Shown: positions 40,175 through 49,772, numbered from the stretch's first letter. The stretch is DNA of 64,000 nt from Streptomyces roseifaciens (GCF_001445655.1 NZ_LNBE01000004.1:2108001-2172000), one strand, 5' to 3'. Made by a program: numbers and translations. Notes: generated by a model not told the origin, from the letters alone.

Positions 40175-40194
40175 AGCGGGTCGCAAGACCCGCT
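40175..40194. other. GNRA-capped hairpin upstream of the cold-shock gene
   Basis: AGCGGGTC-GCAA-GACCCGCT, 8-bp perfect stem with a GCAA tetraloop, 112 nt upstream of the leftward cold-shock start. It could be part of its 5' leader or a terminator for an unseen transcript. Confidence 0.45.
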
Positions 40195-40275
40195 ACCCCC
40201 CAAGGCTAATGGTCCCGGGCCCGGTGACAAGATGTCCCCGGCCCCACCCCACGCCCAGGCATCTACCCTGGTCGG

Positions 40276-40536
40276 GTGAGTAGCGAAACGCCCCGGGCCG
40301 GGGATCTGCTGGTACGCATCGGCGCCATCGTCTTCCTCGTCGGCGCGGTGGCCACCCTGGCGACGGTCGCCCCCCTGTTCCTGGGCGCCGCCCCGCTGCC
40401 TCCCGCAGCGTACTTCGTCTGCATGCTGATGGGGGTGGGATTCCTCATCGCGGGCGCCGGGGTGCTGCGGTCGATCGCCGAGCAGCGGCGTCAGGCGCGG
40501 GCGTCCTCCGCCGCGGGCCCGGCCGCGGCCAGGTAG
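40276..40536 (+). CDS. Small two-TM membrane protein
   Basis: 86 aa. Two clear hydrophobic helices (VRIGAIVFLVGAVATLATVAPLFL and AYFVCMLMGVGFLIAGAGVL) and a basic cytoplasmic tail. Function unknown. GTG start at 40276. Its last 46 nt overlap the end of the convergent HAD hydrolase gene. Confidence 0.8.
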   Translation: MSSETPRAGDLLVRIGAIVFLVGAVATLATVAPLFLGAAPLPPAAYFVCMLMGVGFLIAGAGVLRSIAEQRRQARASSAAGPAAAR

Positions 40537-41159
40537 CCGCGCAGCCACCCGGGGAAGTCCGCGAGCCCGGGCAGGACGACGTCCGCGCCGGCCGCCCGCA
40601 GCTCCTCGGCCCCGCAGGGCCCGGTCGTCACGGCCACCGACAGCGCACCGGCCGCCCGCGCGCCGCGGACGTCCCCGACGTGGTCGCCGACGTAGACGTC
40701 CGCGCCGTGCTCGCGCAGCGCGCCCGCCTTGGCCTCCGCCCACAGCGAGCCGACGAGCACGTCCGGCTCGATGCCCAGGTGGTCGAGGTGGAGACGGGCG
40801 TTGCGGGCGTTCTTGGCGGTGACGACGACGGCCCGGCCGCCCAGCCCGCGCACCGCGGCCACGGCCTCGCGGGCGCCCGGCAGGGCGGGCGAGGGCGTGA
40901 TGCCGTGCTCCGGGTACGCGGCCACGTAGAGGGCGGCGGCCTCGGCGACGCGCTCCTCGGGGAACCAGTGGGCCAGCTCCTGCTCCAGCGGCGGCCCGAT
41001 CCGGCTGACGACGAGGTCGATGTCGATGGCCGTGCCGGTGGCGGCGACCAGCGAGGCGTACGCGGCCCGGATGCCCGGGCGGGAGTCGACCAGGGTGAGG
41101 TCCAGATCGAAGCCGACCGTGAAGCGGGGCGTGCGCGCGGCGGAACTCATGGGCCCCAT
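40491..41159 (-). CDS. HAD-family hydrolase
   Basis: 222 aa. HAD motif I FDLDLTLVDSRPG with the nucleophile Asp, motif II VVVTAKN, and motifs III/IV in DVYVGDHVGDVRGARAAG. The cap is small and helical, as in phosphoglycolate-phosphatase-like members. Substrate unknown. ATG at 41159 or 41150. Convergent overlap with the small membrane protein gene; upstream lies the iron-transport promoter region. Confidence 0.88.
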   Translation of the reverse strand: MGPMSSAARTPRFTVGFDLDLTLVDSRPGIRAAYASLVAATGTAIDIDLVVSRIGPPLEQELAHWFPEERVAEAAALYVAAYPEHGITPSPALPGAREAVAAVRGLGGRAVVVTAKNARNARLHLDHLGIEPDVLVGSLWAEAKAGALREHGADVYVGDHVGDVRGARAAGALSVAVTTGPCGAEELRAAGADVVLPGLADFPGWLRGYLAAAGPAAEDARA

Positions 41160-41224
41160 TGTGCAGGGTGGCCCCGGGCCTCCCGGGGGTGGCCGCCCCC
41201 GGCCTTCCCGCCCGGCCCCCTACG

Positions 41225-41243
41225 TACACTTAGCCTGCCCTAA
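41225..41243 (-). promoter_or_regulatory. Iron box (DmdR/IdeR-type operator)
   Basis: On the minus strand it reads TTAGGGCAGGCTAAGTGTA, agreeing with the actinobacterial iron-box consensus TTAGGTTAGGCTAACCTAA at about 13 of 19 positions, best in the left and centre. It lies 47 nt upstream of the first permease gene, as expected for iron-repressed transport. Confidence 0.75.
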
Positions 41244-41289
41244 CCGCCTCATTCCGGCCCTCCGGCCGCCCGAACCACCCGTGGAAGCG

Positions 41290-42324
41290 ATGTCAGCCGC
41301 CGTCCCGATCAGCAGTCCCGGATCCTCCCTGGTCCGGCGCCGCATCGGCTGGACGGTGGCCGCGGCCGTCGTCCTGCTGGTCGCGGTGCTCCTCAGCCTG
41401 GCGGTGGGCGCCCGCCCGGTCGCCCCGGACCGCGTCCTCGACGCCCTGCTCCACGGCGGTGACGGCAGGGACGCCGTCGTCGTCCGCGAGATGCGGCTGC
41501 CGCGGACCCTCGTCGGCCTGATGGTCGGCGCCGCCCTCGCCCTCGCGGGCACGGCCCTGCAGGGCATCACCCGCAACCCGATCGCCGACCCCGGCGTCCT
41601 CGGCATCAGCCACGGCGCGGCCGTCGGCGTCGTCCTGGCGATCATGCTCGCCGGGGTGGAGAGCCTCACGGGCTACGTGTGGTGGGCGTTCGCGGGCGCG
41701 GGCGTCGCCTCCGTCGCCGTCTACGCCATCGCCTCGCGCGGCCGCGGCGGCGCCTCGCCGGTCAAGCTCGCCCTGGCCGGCGCCGCGATCAACGCCCTGC
41801 TCGTCTCCATGACCACGGCCGTGCTCACCACACAGGCGTCCGTCCTGGACAAGTTCCGCTTCTGGCAGGTCGGCTCGCTCTCCGCCAGCGACGCCGAGCT
41901 GGCGGGCCGGATCTGGCCGTTCCTGCTGGCCGGGGCGGTCCTGGTGCTGTCCGTGGCCCGCGGCCTGGACGCGCTGGCCCTCGGCGAGGACGTCGCGAAG
42001 GGCCTCGGGCAGAACGTCGCGGCCGTCCGGATCACCGGCGGGCTGGGCGCCACCGTCCTGACCGGCGCCGGCGTGGCCGCCGCCGGGCCCATCGCCTTCG
42101 TCGGCCTCGCCGTGCCGCACATCGCCCGCGCACTCGTCGGCGGCGACCACCGCTGGCTGCTGCCCCTGTCCGCCCTCCTCGGCCCCGCCGTCCTGCTGTC
42201 CGCCGACACCGCCGGCCGCGTGTTCTTCCCGCCGGGCGAGGTCCCGGCAGGCGTCATGACGGCCCTGATCGGCGTCCCCTTCCTCATCGCCCTCGTCCGC
42301 CGGAAGCGGGTGGCCGCCGCATGA
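41290..42324 (+). CDS. FecCD-family iron-siderophore ABC permease (first subunit)
   Basis: 344 aa with about nine or ten membrane helices. FecCD markers: [46 protein letters not shown] and the coupling-helix region [21 protein letters not shown]. It forms half of the membrane channel that imports ferric siderophores. ATG at 41290 after GGAAG; iron box upstream. It overlaps the next permease gene by 4 nt (ATGA). Confidence 0.92.
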   Translation: MSAAVPISSPGSSLVRRRIGWTVAAAVVLLVAVLLSLAVGARPVAPDRVLDALLHGGDGRDAVVVREMRLPRTLVGLMVGAALALAGTALQGITRNPIADPGVLGISHGAAVGVVLAIMLAGVESLTGYVWWAFAGAGVASVAVYAIASRGRGGASPVKLALAGAAINALLVSMTTAVLTTQASVLDKFRFWQVGSLSASDAELAGRIWPFLLAGAVLVLSVARGLDALALGEDVAKGLGQNVAAVRITGGLGATVLTGAGVAAAGPIAFVGLAVPHIARALVGGDHRWLLPLSALLGPAVLLSADTAGRVFFPPGEVPAGVMTALIGVPFLIALVRRKRVAAA

Positions 42325-43415
42325 GCACCACTGTCAACGGCCGCACCACCGTTCACGGCCGCGGCGCCCGCCCGGCCGGCTACGCCCTCGTCCGTGTCGG
42401 CCGCGGTTCTTTCCTCGTCCACCGGCGGGCCACAGCCGTCGCGACCGGCCTGGCCGTCCTGCTGGCCGCCGCGTGCCTGGCGTACCTGTGCACCGGCAAG
42501 TCGTTCACGGCACCCGGCGAGGTGCTGAAGGTCCTCCTCGGCGAACCCTCGCGCGAAGAGCTCGTCGTCGGCACGCTGCGGCTGCCGCGGATGACGGTGG
42601 GCGTCCTGGTGGGCCTTGCCTTCGGCGTCTCCGGCGCGCTCATCCAGACCGTCGCCCGCAACCCGCTCGCCAGCCCCGACATCATCGGCGTCACCCAGGG
42701 CGCGAGCGCCCTGACCGTCGGCGCCATGACGTTCGGCGTCACCTCGTACGCCGCCCTGCCCTACGTGTCCGTCGCCGGCGGCCTCCTCGCCGCCGTCCTC
42801 GTCTACGCCTTCGCGTGGCGCGGCGGCCTGCAAGCCACCCGCTTCGTCCTCATCGGCATCGGCTTCGCCGTCGCCCTGCGCTCCGTCACCCACCTGTTCA
42901 TGACCAAGGGCGACTACCTCGTCGCCCAGCGGGCGCAGGTGTGGATGACGGGCTCGCTCAACGGCCCCGGCTGGGACGAGGCCGCGCCCCTGGCCCTCGC
43001 GCTGCTCGTGCTCGCGCCCTTCGTGTGCTGGGCCGCCCGGGCGCAGCGCACCGTCTCCATGGACGACGACACGGCGACCGCGCTGGGCGTGCGGCTGGAC
43101 CGGGTGCGCTGCGGGCTCGCGCTCCTCGGCGTCGTCCTCGCGTCCATCGCCACGGGCGCGGCCGGGCCCGTCGACTTCGTGGCGCTGCTCGCCCCGCAGC
43201 TGGCCCGCCGCATGACGCGCACCGCGCAGATCCCGCTGCTGTCGTCGGCACTGACGGGCGCGGTCATCGTGGTCGTCGCGGACCTGCTGGGCCGCAAGCT
43301 CCTGGAGCCGACGCAACTGCCCGTGGGCGTGCTGACCGCAGCCGTCGGCGCCCCGTACCTGATCTGGCTCATCGTCAAGGGCCACAGCACCCGCCGCACC
43401 GGAGGAACAGCGTGA
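42321..43415 (+). CDS. FecCD-family iron-siderophore ABC permease (second subunit)
   Basis: 364 aa, homologous to the preceding subunit: [43 protein letters not shown] and [21 protein letters not shown]. The first ~25 residues are a hydrophilic tail. Start and stop both overlap neighbours (ATGA with the first permease, GTGA with the ATPase), indicating tight translational coupling in a four-gene operon. Confidence 0.92.
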   Translation: MSTTVNGRTTVHGRGARPAGYALVRVGRGSFLVHRRATAVATGLAVLLAAACLAYLCTGKSFTAPGEVLKVLLGEPSREELVVGTLRLPRMTVGVLVGLAFGVSGALIQTVARNPLASPDIIGVTQGASALTVGAMTFGVTSYAALPYVSVAGGLLAAVLVYAFAWRGGLQATRFVLIGIGFAVALRSVTHLFMTKGDYLVAQRAQVWMTGSLNGPGWDEAAPLALALLVLAPFVCWAARAQRTVSMDDDTATALGVRLDRVRCGLALLGVVLASIATGAAGPVDFVALLAPQLARRMTRTAQIPLLSSALTGAVIVVVADLLGRKLLEPTQLPVGVLTAAVGAPYLIWLIVKGHSTRRTGGTA

Positions 43416-44371
43416 CGAAGAGCGTGCCGGAGAACGCGAAGGGCGGCTCGGAGAGCGTGAAGGGTGGCTCGGTGGACGGCCCGGAGGGCGACGTGATGGA
43501 CGGCCCGGAGAGCATCGTGCAGGACGGCCCGGCGGGTGCGGGCAGCCGCCTCGCCGCCCGCGACCTGACCCTCGCCTACGAGGACCGCACCGTCGTCGAC
43601 GGCCTCGACCTGGCCGTCCCCGACGGCGAGGTCACCATCGTCATCGGCCCCAACGCGTGCGGGAAGTCCACGCTCCTGCGCGCGCTCGGCCGGCTGCTGA
43701 AGCCCGTCCGCGGCACGGTGCTGCTCGACGGCGAGGAGCTCGCCCGGATACCCACCCGGACGATCGCCAAGTCGCTCGGCCTGCTGCCGCAGACGCCCGT
43801 CGCACCCGAGGCCATCACCGTCGCGGACCTCGTCGCCCGCGGCCGCCAGCCGCACCAGCGCTGGTGGCAGCAGTGGTCGGAGGCGGACGAGCGGGCCGTC
43901 GCGGACGCCATGGCCCGTACGGACACGGCCGCCCTCGCCGAGCGGGCCGTGGACGAGCTCTCGGGCGGCCAGCGGCAGCGCGTGTGGATCGCGATGGCGC
44001 TCGCCCAGGAGACCGACCTGCTGCTCCTGGACGAGCCGACGACGTACCTCGACATCGCCCACCAGGTCGAGGTCCTCGACCTCGTACGGCGCCTCAACCG
44101 CGAGCGCGGCCGCACGGTCGTCGCCGTGCTGCACGACCTCAACCAGGCGGCGCGCTACGCCGACCACCTGGTGGCGATGAAGGCGGGCCGGATCGTCGCG
44201 CAGGGCCGCCCGGCGGAGATCGTCACGGCGGATCTGGTGCGGGAGGTCTTCGGACTGGAGTCGGTGGTGGTTCCGGACCCCGTGACGGGCAGTCCTCTGG
44301 TGGTGCCGGGGCGGCCGTGGGAGGCCGCACCGGCCGCCGGTGCACAGGCCGGCAGCAGCACGGCAGTCTGA
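43412..44371 (+). CDS. Iron-siderophore ABC transporter ATPase
   Basis: 319 aa. Walker [10 protein letters not shown] (79-87), the form typical of FecE/FepC ATPases; signature [10 protein letters not shown]; Walker [14 protein letters not shown]; switch [12 protein letters not shown]. The first ~45 residues are an unusual Gly/Ser/Asp/Glu-rich repeat ([21 protein letters not shown]) before the ATPase fold. GTG start at 43412 preceded by GGAGG. It energises the two permeases. Confidence 0.93.
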   Translation: MTKSVPENAKGGSESVKGGSVDGPEGDVMDGPESIVQDGPAGAGSRLAARDLTLAYEDRTVVDGLDLAVPDGEVTIVIGPNACGKSTLLRALGRLLKPVRGTVLLDGEELARIPTRTIAKSLGLLPQTPVAPEAITVADLVARGRQPHQRWWQQWSEADERAVADAMARTDTAALAERAVDELSGGQRQRVWIAMALAQETDLLLLDEPTTYLDIAHQVEVLDLVRRLNRERGRTVVAVLHDLNQAARYADHLVAMKAGRIVAQGRPAEIVTADLVREVFGLESVVVPDPVTGSPLVVPGRPWEAAPAAGAQAGSSTAV

Positions 44372-44422
44372 GCTCCCCGTCCTTCCCGTGGGGGCTCCTC
44401 CCCACGAAAGGCAGGCCGGGAC

Positions 44423-45403
44423 ATGAACCGGAACCCCCGACGCCGCCCCCGACGCCCCCTCCTTCTTGCTGCGGCCGCCTTCCTGGCGGCCGCAGCGCTC
44501 GGGCCCTCCCTGTCCGCCTGCACCTCCGGCTCCGGGGACGGCCCGGGCGGCGGTACGCACCTGGTGCGCACGGCCATGGGCGAGGTGAAGGTCAAGAAGC
44601 ACCCGCAGCGCGTGGTCGTCCTGGACACCGCCGAACTCGACTCCGCCGTCACCCTCGGCATACGGCCGGTCGGCGCCACCCGCGCCGACACCGCCTCCGG
44701 CTTCCCCGAGCACCTGCCCGCGGAGAGCGTCCGCGGCACCGAGGACGTCGGCAGGATCGGCGCCCCGGACCTGGAGGTCGTCGCCGCCCTGAAGCCCGAC
44801 CTCATCCTCACCAACAAGGACCGCGACGCACAGCGCTACGACGAGCTGTCGAAGATCGCCCCCACGGTGATGACGGCCGCGACGGGCTACCCCTGGAAGG
44901 ACAACTTCCGCACCCACGCGGAGGCGCTCGGCAAGACGTCCGAGGCCCGCAAGGCCGTCGCGGCGTACGAGGCCCACGCCCGCGAGGTCACCGAGGCGAT
45001 CGGCGGCACGGAGCGGGCCGCGGCGCTGAAGGTGAACGTCGTGCGGTTCGTGGAGGGCGCCGCCATCCGGATCTACGGCCGGAAGAACTTCATCGGCACC
45101 GTGCTGCAGGACGCGGGAGTGGGCCGCCCCGACGTCGTGGACCGGGCCAAGGACGGCTTCTCGTACGACGTGGGCCCCGAACAGATCGACCAGGCCGACG
45201 CGGACGCCCTCTTCACCTCCGTCTACGGGGACCCGGACCGCGCCCGGGTGCCGCGGACGACCGGCAGCGCGCTGTGGAAGGGCATGAAGGCCGTACGGGA
45301 GGGCCGGACGTTCAAGGTCGACGACCGGCTGTGGATCCAGGGCATCGGCTACACCTCGGCGCACCGGATCCTGGACGAACTACGGGCGCACCTGGCGGAC
45401 TGA
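44423..45403 (+). CDS. Iron-siderophore ABC substrate-binding lipoprotein
   Basis: 326 aa. Signal peptide with an Arg-rich start and lipobox LSAC (Cys33). Class III binding-protein fold with QRVVVLDTAELDSAVTLGIRPVG, PDLEVVAALKPDLILTNKDRD and WIQGIGYTSAHRILDEL. It captures the ferric siderophore outside the cell and passes it to the permeases encoded just upstream. The 51-nt gap contains a weak 7-bp hairpin (44387-44406), perhaps setting a different expression level from the ATPase. Confidence 0.92.
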   Translation: MNRNPRRRPRRPLLLAAAAFLAAAALGPSLSACTSGSGDGPGGGTHLVRTAMGEVKVKKHPQRVVVLDTAELDSAVTLGIRPVGATRADTASGFPEHLPAESVRGTEDVGRIGAPDLEVVAALKPDLILTNKDRDAQRYDELSKIAPTVMTAATGYPWKDNFRTHAEALGKTSEARKAVAAYEAHAREVTEAIGGTERAAALKVNVVRFVEGAAIRIYGRKNFIGTVLQDAGVGRPDVVDRAKDGFSYDVGPEQIDQADADALFTSVYGDPDRARVPRTTGSALWKGMKAVREGRTFKVDDRLWIQGIGYTSAHRILDELRAHLAD

Positions 45404-45439
45404 CGACGCGGGGTTCGGCCGGGCCTGCCCGGTGCCGGA

Positions 45440-46597
45440 TCAGCCCGGCCGTCGCGAACGCCACACCACGAACATCGCGGAGCCGACGGCCGCGGCCCGC
45501 AGCACCCACGGCCAGGTGTCCGACATCGCCGCGCCCAGGCCGCCCTCCGGCACCGGGTCGCCCCAGCGGCCCTCCGTACGCCCCCACAGCCAGACGATCC
45601 CGGCGGCCACGACCAGCCCGGGCACGCCCATCACCGCCCACTTGGACTCGCTGTGCGAGAGCTTGCGCGTCAGATAGGCGAGGCCCCAGCCGACCGCCAG
45701 GACGATCCAGTTGCCGAGCACGGCGCCCACGACCAGGATCAGGGCGACGAGCAGGAGCAGCGGGGGGACGGGGGCGCCGTCGGCGCGCCGGAACAAGGTC
45801 GCGCGCTGTGCGCCGTCCTCCTCCGCGTACTCGTCCACGCCCTCCGAGCCTTCCGTGCCGTGCTCGCCCTGCCGGCCGCCCGGCCCGGGGGCGCCGTCAG
45901 AGGGCTCCCGGTCGCCGGGGAGCGGGGGTGGCTTCAGTATGTCGGGGATCTCGATGCCGCCGGTGAACCCGTGGACCGTGCCGCGCGCCGCGCCGTGGGC
46001 GCCCTCGACGCCCGCGTACGGGGAGGCGTCGGTGCGCCACCAGTCCGGCATCTCATCGGAGTCGGCGCCCACGGGGGCCGCGGGGCGCTCCGGCGCGGCG
46101 TACGGGGGCGGCCCGGCGGGGACGGCCGCGCGGGCGGGCTCGCCCTCGCGGCGCGGCGCCGGGACCTTGCCGCTGCGGTCGCCGCGTCCTCTGGGGCGGG
46201 AGCCGGGGCCGGAGCCGGGGCCGGAGCCGGAGCCTGGGCCGGAGCGGGAGCCTGCGGCGGAGTTGGAGCCTGCGCTCGATCCGAAGCCCGCGCCCGACCC
46301 GAAGCCCGATCCGGATGCGGATCCGAAGCCCGATCCCGACCCTGATCCCGATCCTGTGCCGGAGTTGGTCGTTCCGGCGTCGGCGACCGCCTCGTCCGGG
46401 CTGCCGAGGCCGGTCAGGATGCGCTGCACGGCGGAGGGCGTGTCGGCGCCCTCGGTGGCCCTGCGGCGCTCGATCTCCGTCCGCAGCCGGGAGACCAGGC
46501 GCATCCGGTCGGCGGAGGTGAGATCCGCCCGCCGCTGGGCGATGTCGCCGACCCGGCTCAGATAGTCGTACACAAGCTGATCGCTCTCGATCCCCAC
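45440..46597 (-). CDS. Membrane protein with HAAS-like N-terminus and Gly/Ser linker
   Basis: 385 aa. Residues 1-75 (DQLVYDYLSRVGDIAQRR, RLVSRLRTEIERRR, SPDEAVADA) resemble the helical prefix domain of actinobacterial HAAS/permease-prefix proteins. Residues 76-140 are almost pure Gly/Ser/Ala/Pro with FGSGSG repeats. After an acidic region come about four membrane helices (LLLLVALILVVGAVLGNWIVLAVG and others). Function unknown; perhaps a signalling or sporulation-related membrane factor. Convergent with the iron transport operon. Confidence 0.78.
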   Translation of the reverse strand: MGIESDQLVYDYLSRVGDIAQRRADLTSADRMRLVSRLRTEIERRRATEGADTPSAVQRILTGLGSPDEAVADAGTTNSGTGSGSGSGSGFGSASGSGFGSGAGFGSSAGSNSAAGSRSGPGSGSGPGSGPGSRPRGRGDRSGKVPAPRREGEPARAAVPAGPPPYAAPERPAAPVGADSDEMPDWWRTDASPYAGVEGAHGAARGTVHGFTGGIEIPDILKPPPLPGDREPSDGAPGPGGRQGEHGTEGSEGVDEYAEEDGAQRATLFRRADGAPVPPLLLLVALILVVGAVLGNWIVLAVGWGLAYLTRKLSHSESKWAVMGVPGLVVAAGIVWLWGRTEGRWGDPVPEGGLGAAMSDTWPWVLRAAAVGSAMFVVWRSRRPG

Positions 46598-46722
46598 CGA
46601 ATCCCCTAAGGCCGCCCAAGACCACCAGCCGCTTTTCCCCCGAAGGTACCGGTTCTCCGGGAGGACGACAGGGGGAACGGAAGGGGCGGCGGGAGCGCGC
46701 GGGGGCGTCGGCGCACGGGGTG

Positions 46723-47247
46723 TCAGCGCACGGCCACCACGTCGAGCGCGATCCGCAGCCGACGGCCCGTCATCCCTTTGGCGTGGGTGACGCCGAATTC
46801 GTAGCGGTCGACGACGGCCGTGGCTTGCAGGGCCAAGCGCGAACCGTCCGCCTCGACCTGACTCAGCGTCAGCGCCACCGGCCGGGCGACACCGCGCACC
46901 GTCAACTCGCCGTGCACCGTCACCTCCCCGTCCGCGCGGCGCACGTCTCCGCCGTGGAAACGGATCTCGGGATGGAGCGCCGAGTCGAGATAGTCGGCCG
47001 AGCGGACGTGCCGGTCGCGCTGGGCGTGCCCGCTGGCGAAGCTGTCGACGGGGATCACGGCCTCGACGGTGGAGGCGGATTCGGGCTCCTCGACGGCGAT
47101 GCGGCCGTGCGCGACGGAGAGGGTCCCTTTGATGGGGAACAGCCCGAAGAGCGCCCGCATCCGGAACCGGACCCTCGACGCCTCGGGGTCGATGCGGTAG
47201 ACGCCCGGTAGCGGCCCGTTCTTTTGGTCTGCGCCCTGGATGCCCAT
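46723..47247 (-). CDS. YceI family protein
   Basis: 174 aa, a lipocalin-like barrel that binds isoprenoids or other hydrophobic ligands. Signs: YRIDPEASRVRFRMRALFGLFPIKGTL, DSFASGHAQRDRHVRSADYLDSALHPEIRF and LTVRGVARPVAL. No signal peptide, so probably cytosolic. Monocistronic. Confidence 0.9.
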   Translation of the reverse strand: MGIQGADQKNGPLPGVYRIDPEASRVRFRMRALFGLFPIKGTLSVAHGRIAVEEPESASTVEAVIPVDSFASGHAQRDRHVRSADYLDSALHPEIRFHGGDVRRADGEVTVHGELTVRGVARPVALTLSQVEADGSRLALQATAVVDRYEFGVTHAKGMTGRRLRIALDVVAVR

Positions 47248-47348
47248 GGAGCGGTCCCCTCCCGCCGGTGCCGGTGCAACGGTCCCTAGCCGGTACGGTA
47301 TCGGGCTTCCAGCCCGCTCGAACGGTAAACCGAAGAGCCCCGGGATCC

Positions 47349-47891
47349 CTACGACAGGGTGATCTCGTAGCGGAGACGCTGACGGTGGGCGGGCATGATC
47401 ATGACGTCCGCCTGGACGGGCTCCCCGGCGCCGTCGAGGGTGAGCCGGGTGAGCTGGATGACGGGTTCGTCGGGCGCGGTGTCGAGCGCCTGCCGTTCAC
47501 TGCCGGTGGGCATCCGCGCGACGACGTCCTCGCGGACGGTCGCCCCCGCGTACCCGAGCCGCGCCAGCAGGGTGACGGCCCCGCCGGGAATCTTCGCGGT
47601 GTCGGCGAGCGGGGTGCCCCGGGCGATACGGACGGGGTAGTAGGTGTCGGTGAGCTCGCTGGGCCGCTCGTCCAGCACCATCAGCCGCCGCCGCACGACG
47701 ACGACCTCACCGGGCCGGACGCCGAGCAGCCCGGCGACGGCGTCCGGGGCGGGCACCTCCCCGGCGTGGACGATCTTCTGCCGCCCGCGACGCCCCTGCG
47801 CGGCGGTCTCCGCACTCCAGGCGTCGGAACTGCCGTCGGGCCGAGCGGTGAGGTAGGGCAGGGAACTGCTGACCCAGCGGGTGTCGGTCAC
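47349..47891 (-). CDS. UTRA-domain protein lacking a GntR DNA-binding domain
   Basis: 180 aa. The whole protein corresponds to the ligand-binding UTRA module of GntR/HutC regulators: ARLLGVRPGEVVVVRRRLMVLD-like strand, ELTDTYYPVRIARGTPLAD, REDVVARMPTGSE and PVIQLTRLTLDGAGEPVQADVMIMPAHRQRLRYE. No winged helix precedes it; the GTG at 47891 overlaps the DUF397 stop by 4 nt (GTGA). It is thus the third gene of an XRE-DUF397-UTRA unit and may act as the ligand sensor for its neighbours. Confidence 0.82.
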   Translation of the reverse strand: MTDTRWVSSSLPYLTARPDGSSDAWSAETAAQGRRGRQKIVHAGEVPAPDAVAGLLGVRPGEVVVVRRRLMVLDERPSELTDTYYPVRIARGTPLADTAKIPGGAVTLLARLGYAGATVREDVVARMPTGSERQALDTAPDEPVIQLTRLTLDGAGEPVQADVMIMPAHRQRLRYEITLS

Positions 47892-48076
47892 GCGGCCCCC
47901 AACTCGCGGCTCTGGATCGCTCGTGCGAAGGAACGGTACGGCGCGGCGGCGACGCGGAGGGTTGGCCCGCCGGGCCGTTTGGAGTCGCGTATGAGTACGG
48001 GTTCGGAGCCCTCCGCGAGGGCGATCTCTACGCAATCCTCAACGGTGGCGCTGTAGCTGCTCTTCTTGAACCTCAT
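47888..48076 (-). CDS. DUF397 domain protein
   Basis: 62 aa. MRFKKSSYSATVEDCVEIAL, VLIRDSKRPGGPTLRVA and PYRSFARAI follow the DUF397 pattern. The ATG at 48076 overlaps the XRE stop (ATGA) and its own stop overlaps the UTRA start (GTGA), so the three proteins are translated as a chain. Confidence 0.9.
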   Translation of the reverse strand: MRFKKSSYSATVEDCVEIALAEGSEPVLIRDSKRPGGPTLRVAAAPYRSFARAIQSRELGAA

Positions 48077-48945
48077 CGTGCCTCCTTGGCAACCCTTGAG
48101 ATGAAGTCGCGGCTCGTGTCCGCGTCCAGGGCTTGTGCCCACAGGTGATCGAATGCAGCGGTGTACCGCGTGACGAGGGTGTCCTCATCCATGTACACAG
48201 AGGTCGCGAGCGGTTCCACTGCAACGACGGGATCGCCCACGTCGAAGTGGAAGACCGTGTAGGCGCCGTTGATTCCAGTGTGCGCCCCTGAGCTGAAGGG
48301 GAGAACCTGCAGCTCGACATTCGGCTGCTTCGACACGGCGATGAGGTGCTCCAGCTGCCCTCGGAGAACGTCGCGACTACCCATCTCGCGCCGGAGGCAG
48401 GCCTCGTCGAGGACACACCGCAATGAGAGCGGGGGCCTGGTGGTTTGAGCGCCCGGCGCACTCGCCAGGATCTCCTGTCGCTTCATGCGTAGGTCCACGA
48501 AATTCCGTACGTCACGTGGCGTGCTCCATGCGCTGCCGCCTTCGATGACGGCCTGGGCGTACGCCGCCGTCTGCAGCAGTCCCGGAATGACGATGGCCGC
48601 GTAGGCGTCGGTGCGGGTGGCGATCTCTTCCAGCTCGATGAAGTCGGCAAACGGTGGACGAATCACGTCCTTGTACTGCGCGTAAATGCTCCTCTGGCGG
48701 GCACTGTTGGCCAGTCTGGCGATCTCCTTCGTCTCCGCGATGCGCTCTTTGTCCCTGACCCCGTATGCAGCAAAGAGCTTCTCCAGGTCGGGGCGCTGCC
48801 TCCCGTTCTCGATCTTGCTCAAGGTCGGCCCGGACATGCCCAGCAGCCTCGCCCCCTCCGCGAGGTTGAGCCCGGCCCTCACCCGCATCGTCTTCAAGAT
48901 CGCCCCCAGCCTCCGGCGCAGCAGGGTGGGCGTGACATCGGGCAT
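48073..48945 (-). CDS. XRE-family regulator paired with DUF397
   Basis: 290 aa. Helix-turn-helix LGAILKTMRVRAGLNLAEGARLLGMSGPTLSKIENG, followed by DUF5753-like motifs IVIPGLLQTAAYAQAVI, LRCVLDEACLRREMGSRDVLRGQLEHLI and LQVLPFSSGAHTG. ATG at 48945 has GGAGG 7 nt upstream. A second DUF397 system distinct from that at 28.8 kb. Confidence 0.9.
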   Translation of the reverse strand: MPDVTPTLLRRRLGAILKTMRVRAGLNLAEGARLLGMSGPTLSKIENGRQRPDLEKLFAAYGVRDKERIAETKEIARLANSARQRSIYAQYKDVIRPPFADFIELEEIATRTDAYAAIVIPGLLQTAAYAQAVIEGGSAWSTPRDVRNFVDLRMKRQEILASAPGAQTTRPPLSLRCVLDEACLRREMGSRDVLRGQLEHLIAVSKQPNVELQVLPFSSGAHTGINGAYTVFHFDVGDPVVAVEPLATSVYMDEDTLVTRYTAAFDHLWAQALDADTSRDFISRVAKEAR

Positions 48946-48999
48946 GTGGTCACCTCCGTGGGCGCTGACTCTACCGATATCAACTCCCCTTGATGTGCC

Positions 49000-49176
49000 T
49001 CCTTGTTCACCCCCCTTGTTCACCCCTCTGTTCACCCCATCGTGTCAACTTTCCGGCGAAAGTATCGACCGAAAGTCTCGCCAGGCGCAGCATGAGGCCG
49101 TCGTGAGGCAGGCGTGAGGCCGTCGTGGGGCCGTCGTGAGGCAGGCGTGCCAGGCAGGCGTGCCAGGCAGGGGAGG
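49000..49176. repeat. Short tandem repeats in the divergent region upstream of the XRE gene
   Basis: Three copies of a 12-13 nt unit with TTGTTCACCCC lie at 49000-49040; then GAGGCCGTCGTGAGGCAGGC-like units repeat through 49092-49176. The repeats fill the 240-nt divergent promoter region and may include operator sites. Confidence 0.6.
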
Positions 49177-49185
49177 AGTGGGGCG

Positions 49186-49521
49186 ATGACGTACAGGATC
49201 GGTGCGTTCGTGGTGGACACGCGGGAGGGGCGGGTCGCGCAGGTGATCGGGGGTGCGGGGAGCCGTGTGACGTTGCGGCGGCCTGGGGGCGGGCTTGAGT
49301 GGGAGGCGCCGTTCGCTTCCCTGCGGCTTGCGACGCGGGAGGACCGGGAGGCTGCTGGGTTGTGGCCGGCCGGGTCGCGGCCCATGTACGGGTGCGGGGA
49401 GTGTGCGCAACTGGCGGCCGCCTACAAGGAAGCTGCCGCCGGGGACGATCCGGTGGAGACGGGGGACGCGCTGGTGCTGCAGCGCCGTCACTGGCGGACC
49501 GTGCATATGGGGGGTGCGTGA
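49186..49521 (+). CDS. Small hypothetical protein with CGEC motif
   Basis: 111 aa. Begins MTYRIGAFVVDTREGRVAQV (a beta-rich start), then GGLEWEAPFASLRLATREDREAAGL and YGCGECAQL, a likely metal or redox CxxC. Proteins of this type are often found beside XRE-DUF397 genes in Streptomyces. ATG at 49186 after GGGGAGGAG. Overlaps the next gene by 4 nt. Confidence 0.8.
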   Translation: MTYRIGAFVVDTREGRVAQVIGGAGSRVTLRRPGGGLEWEAPFASLRLATREDREAAGLWPAGSRPMYGCGECAQLAAAYKEAAAGDDPVETGDALVLQRRHWRTVHMGGA

Positions 49522-49772
49522 CCGTGCGGATGACCTGCACGCACCGTGGGGGCTGGTCGGCCCGGACCCGGGGCGAGGCCCGTTGCCGCGACTGCGGAAC
49601 CGTCCGCTTCACCGAGTACGCGGCCCTCAGGCCGCCGGGCCTCCCGCATGCGGCCACCCCGCCCCGCCGCAGCGCCGTCGCTGCGGATCGCGCCGCCACC
49701 CGGCGGGAAGGGTGCGCTCTGCGTGCTTGCGCGCTGGTTGGGGTTGAGTTCCGTGGTTCGGGTGGGGGTTAG
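49518..49772 (+). CDS. DUF6255-like small Cys-rich protein
   Basis: 84 aa from a GTG overlapping the previous stop (GTGA). MTCTHRGGWSARTRGEARCR, CRDCGTVRFTEYAALRPPGLP resembles the DUF6255 'natural product biosynthesis' family as remembered. Cys and His spacing suggests a small zinc ribbon. The C-terminal third is low complexity and may be poorly conserved. Confidence 0.7.
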   Translation: MTVRMTCTHRGGWSARTRGEARCRDCGTVRFTEYAALRPPGLPHAATPPRRSAVAADRAATRREGCALRACALVGVEFRGSGGG

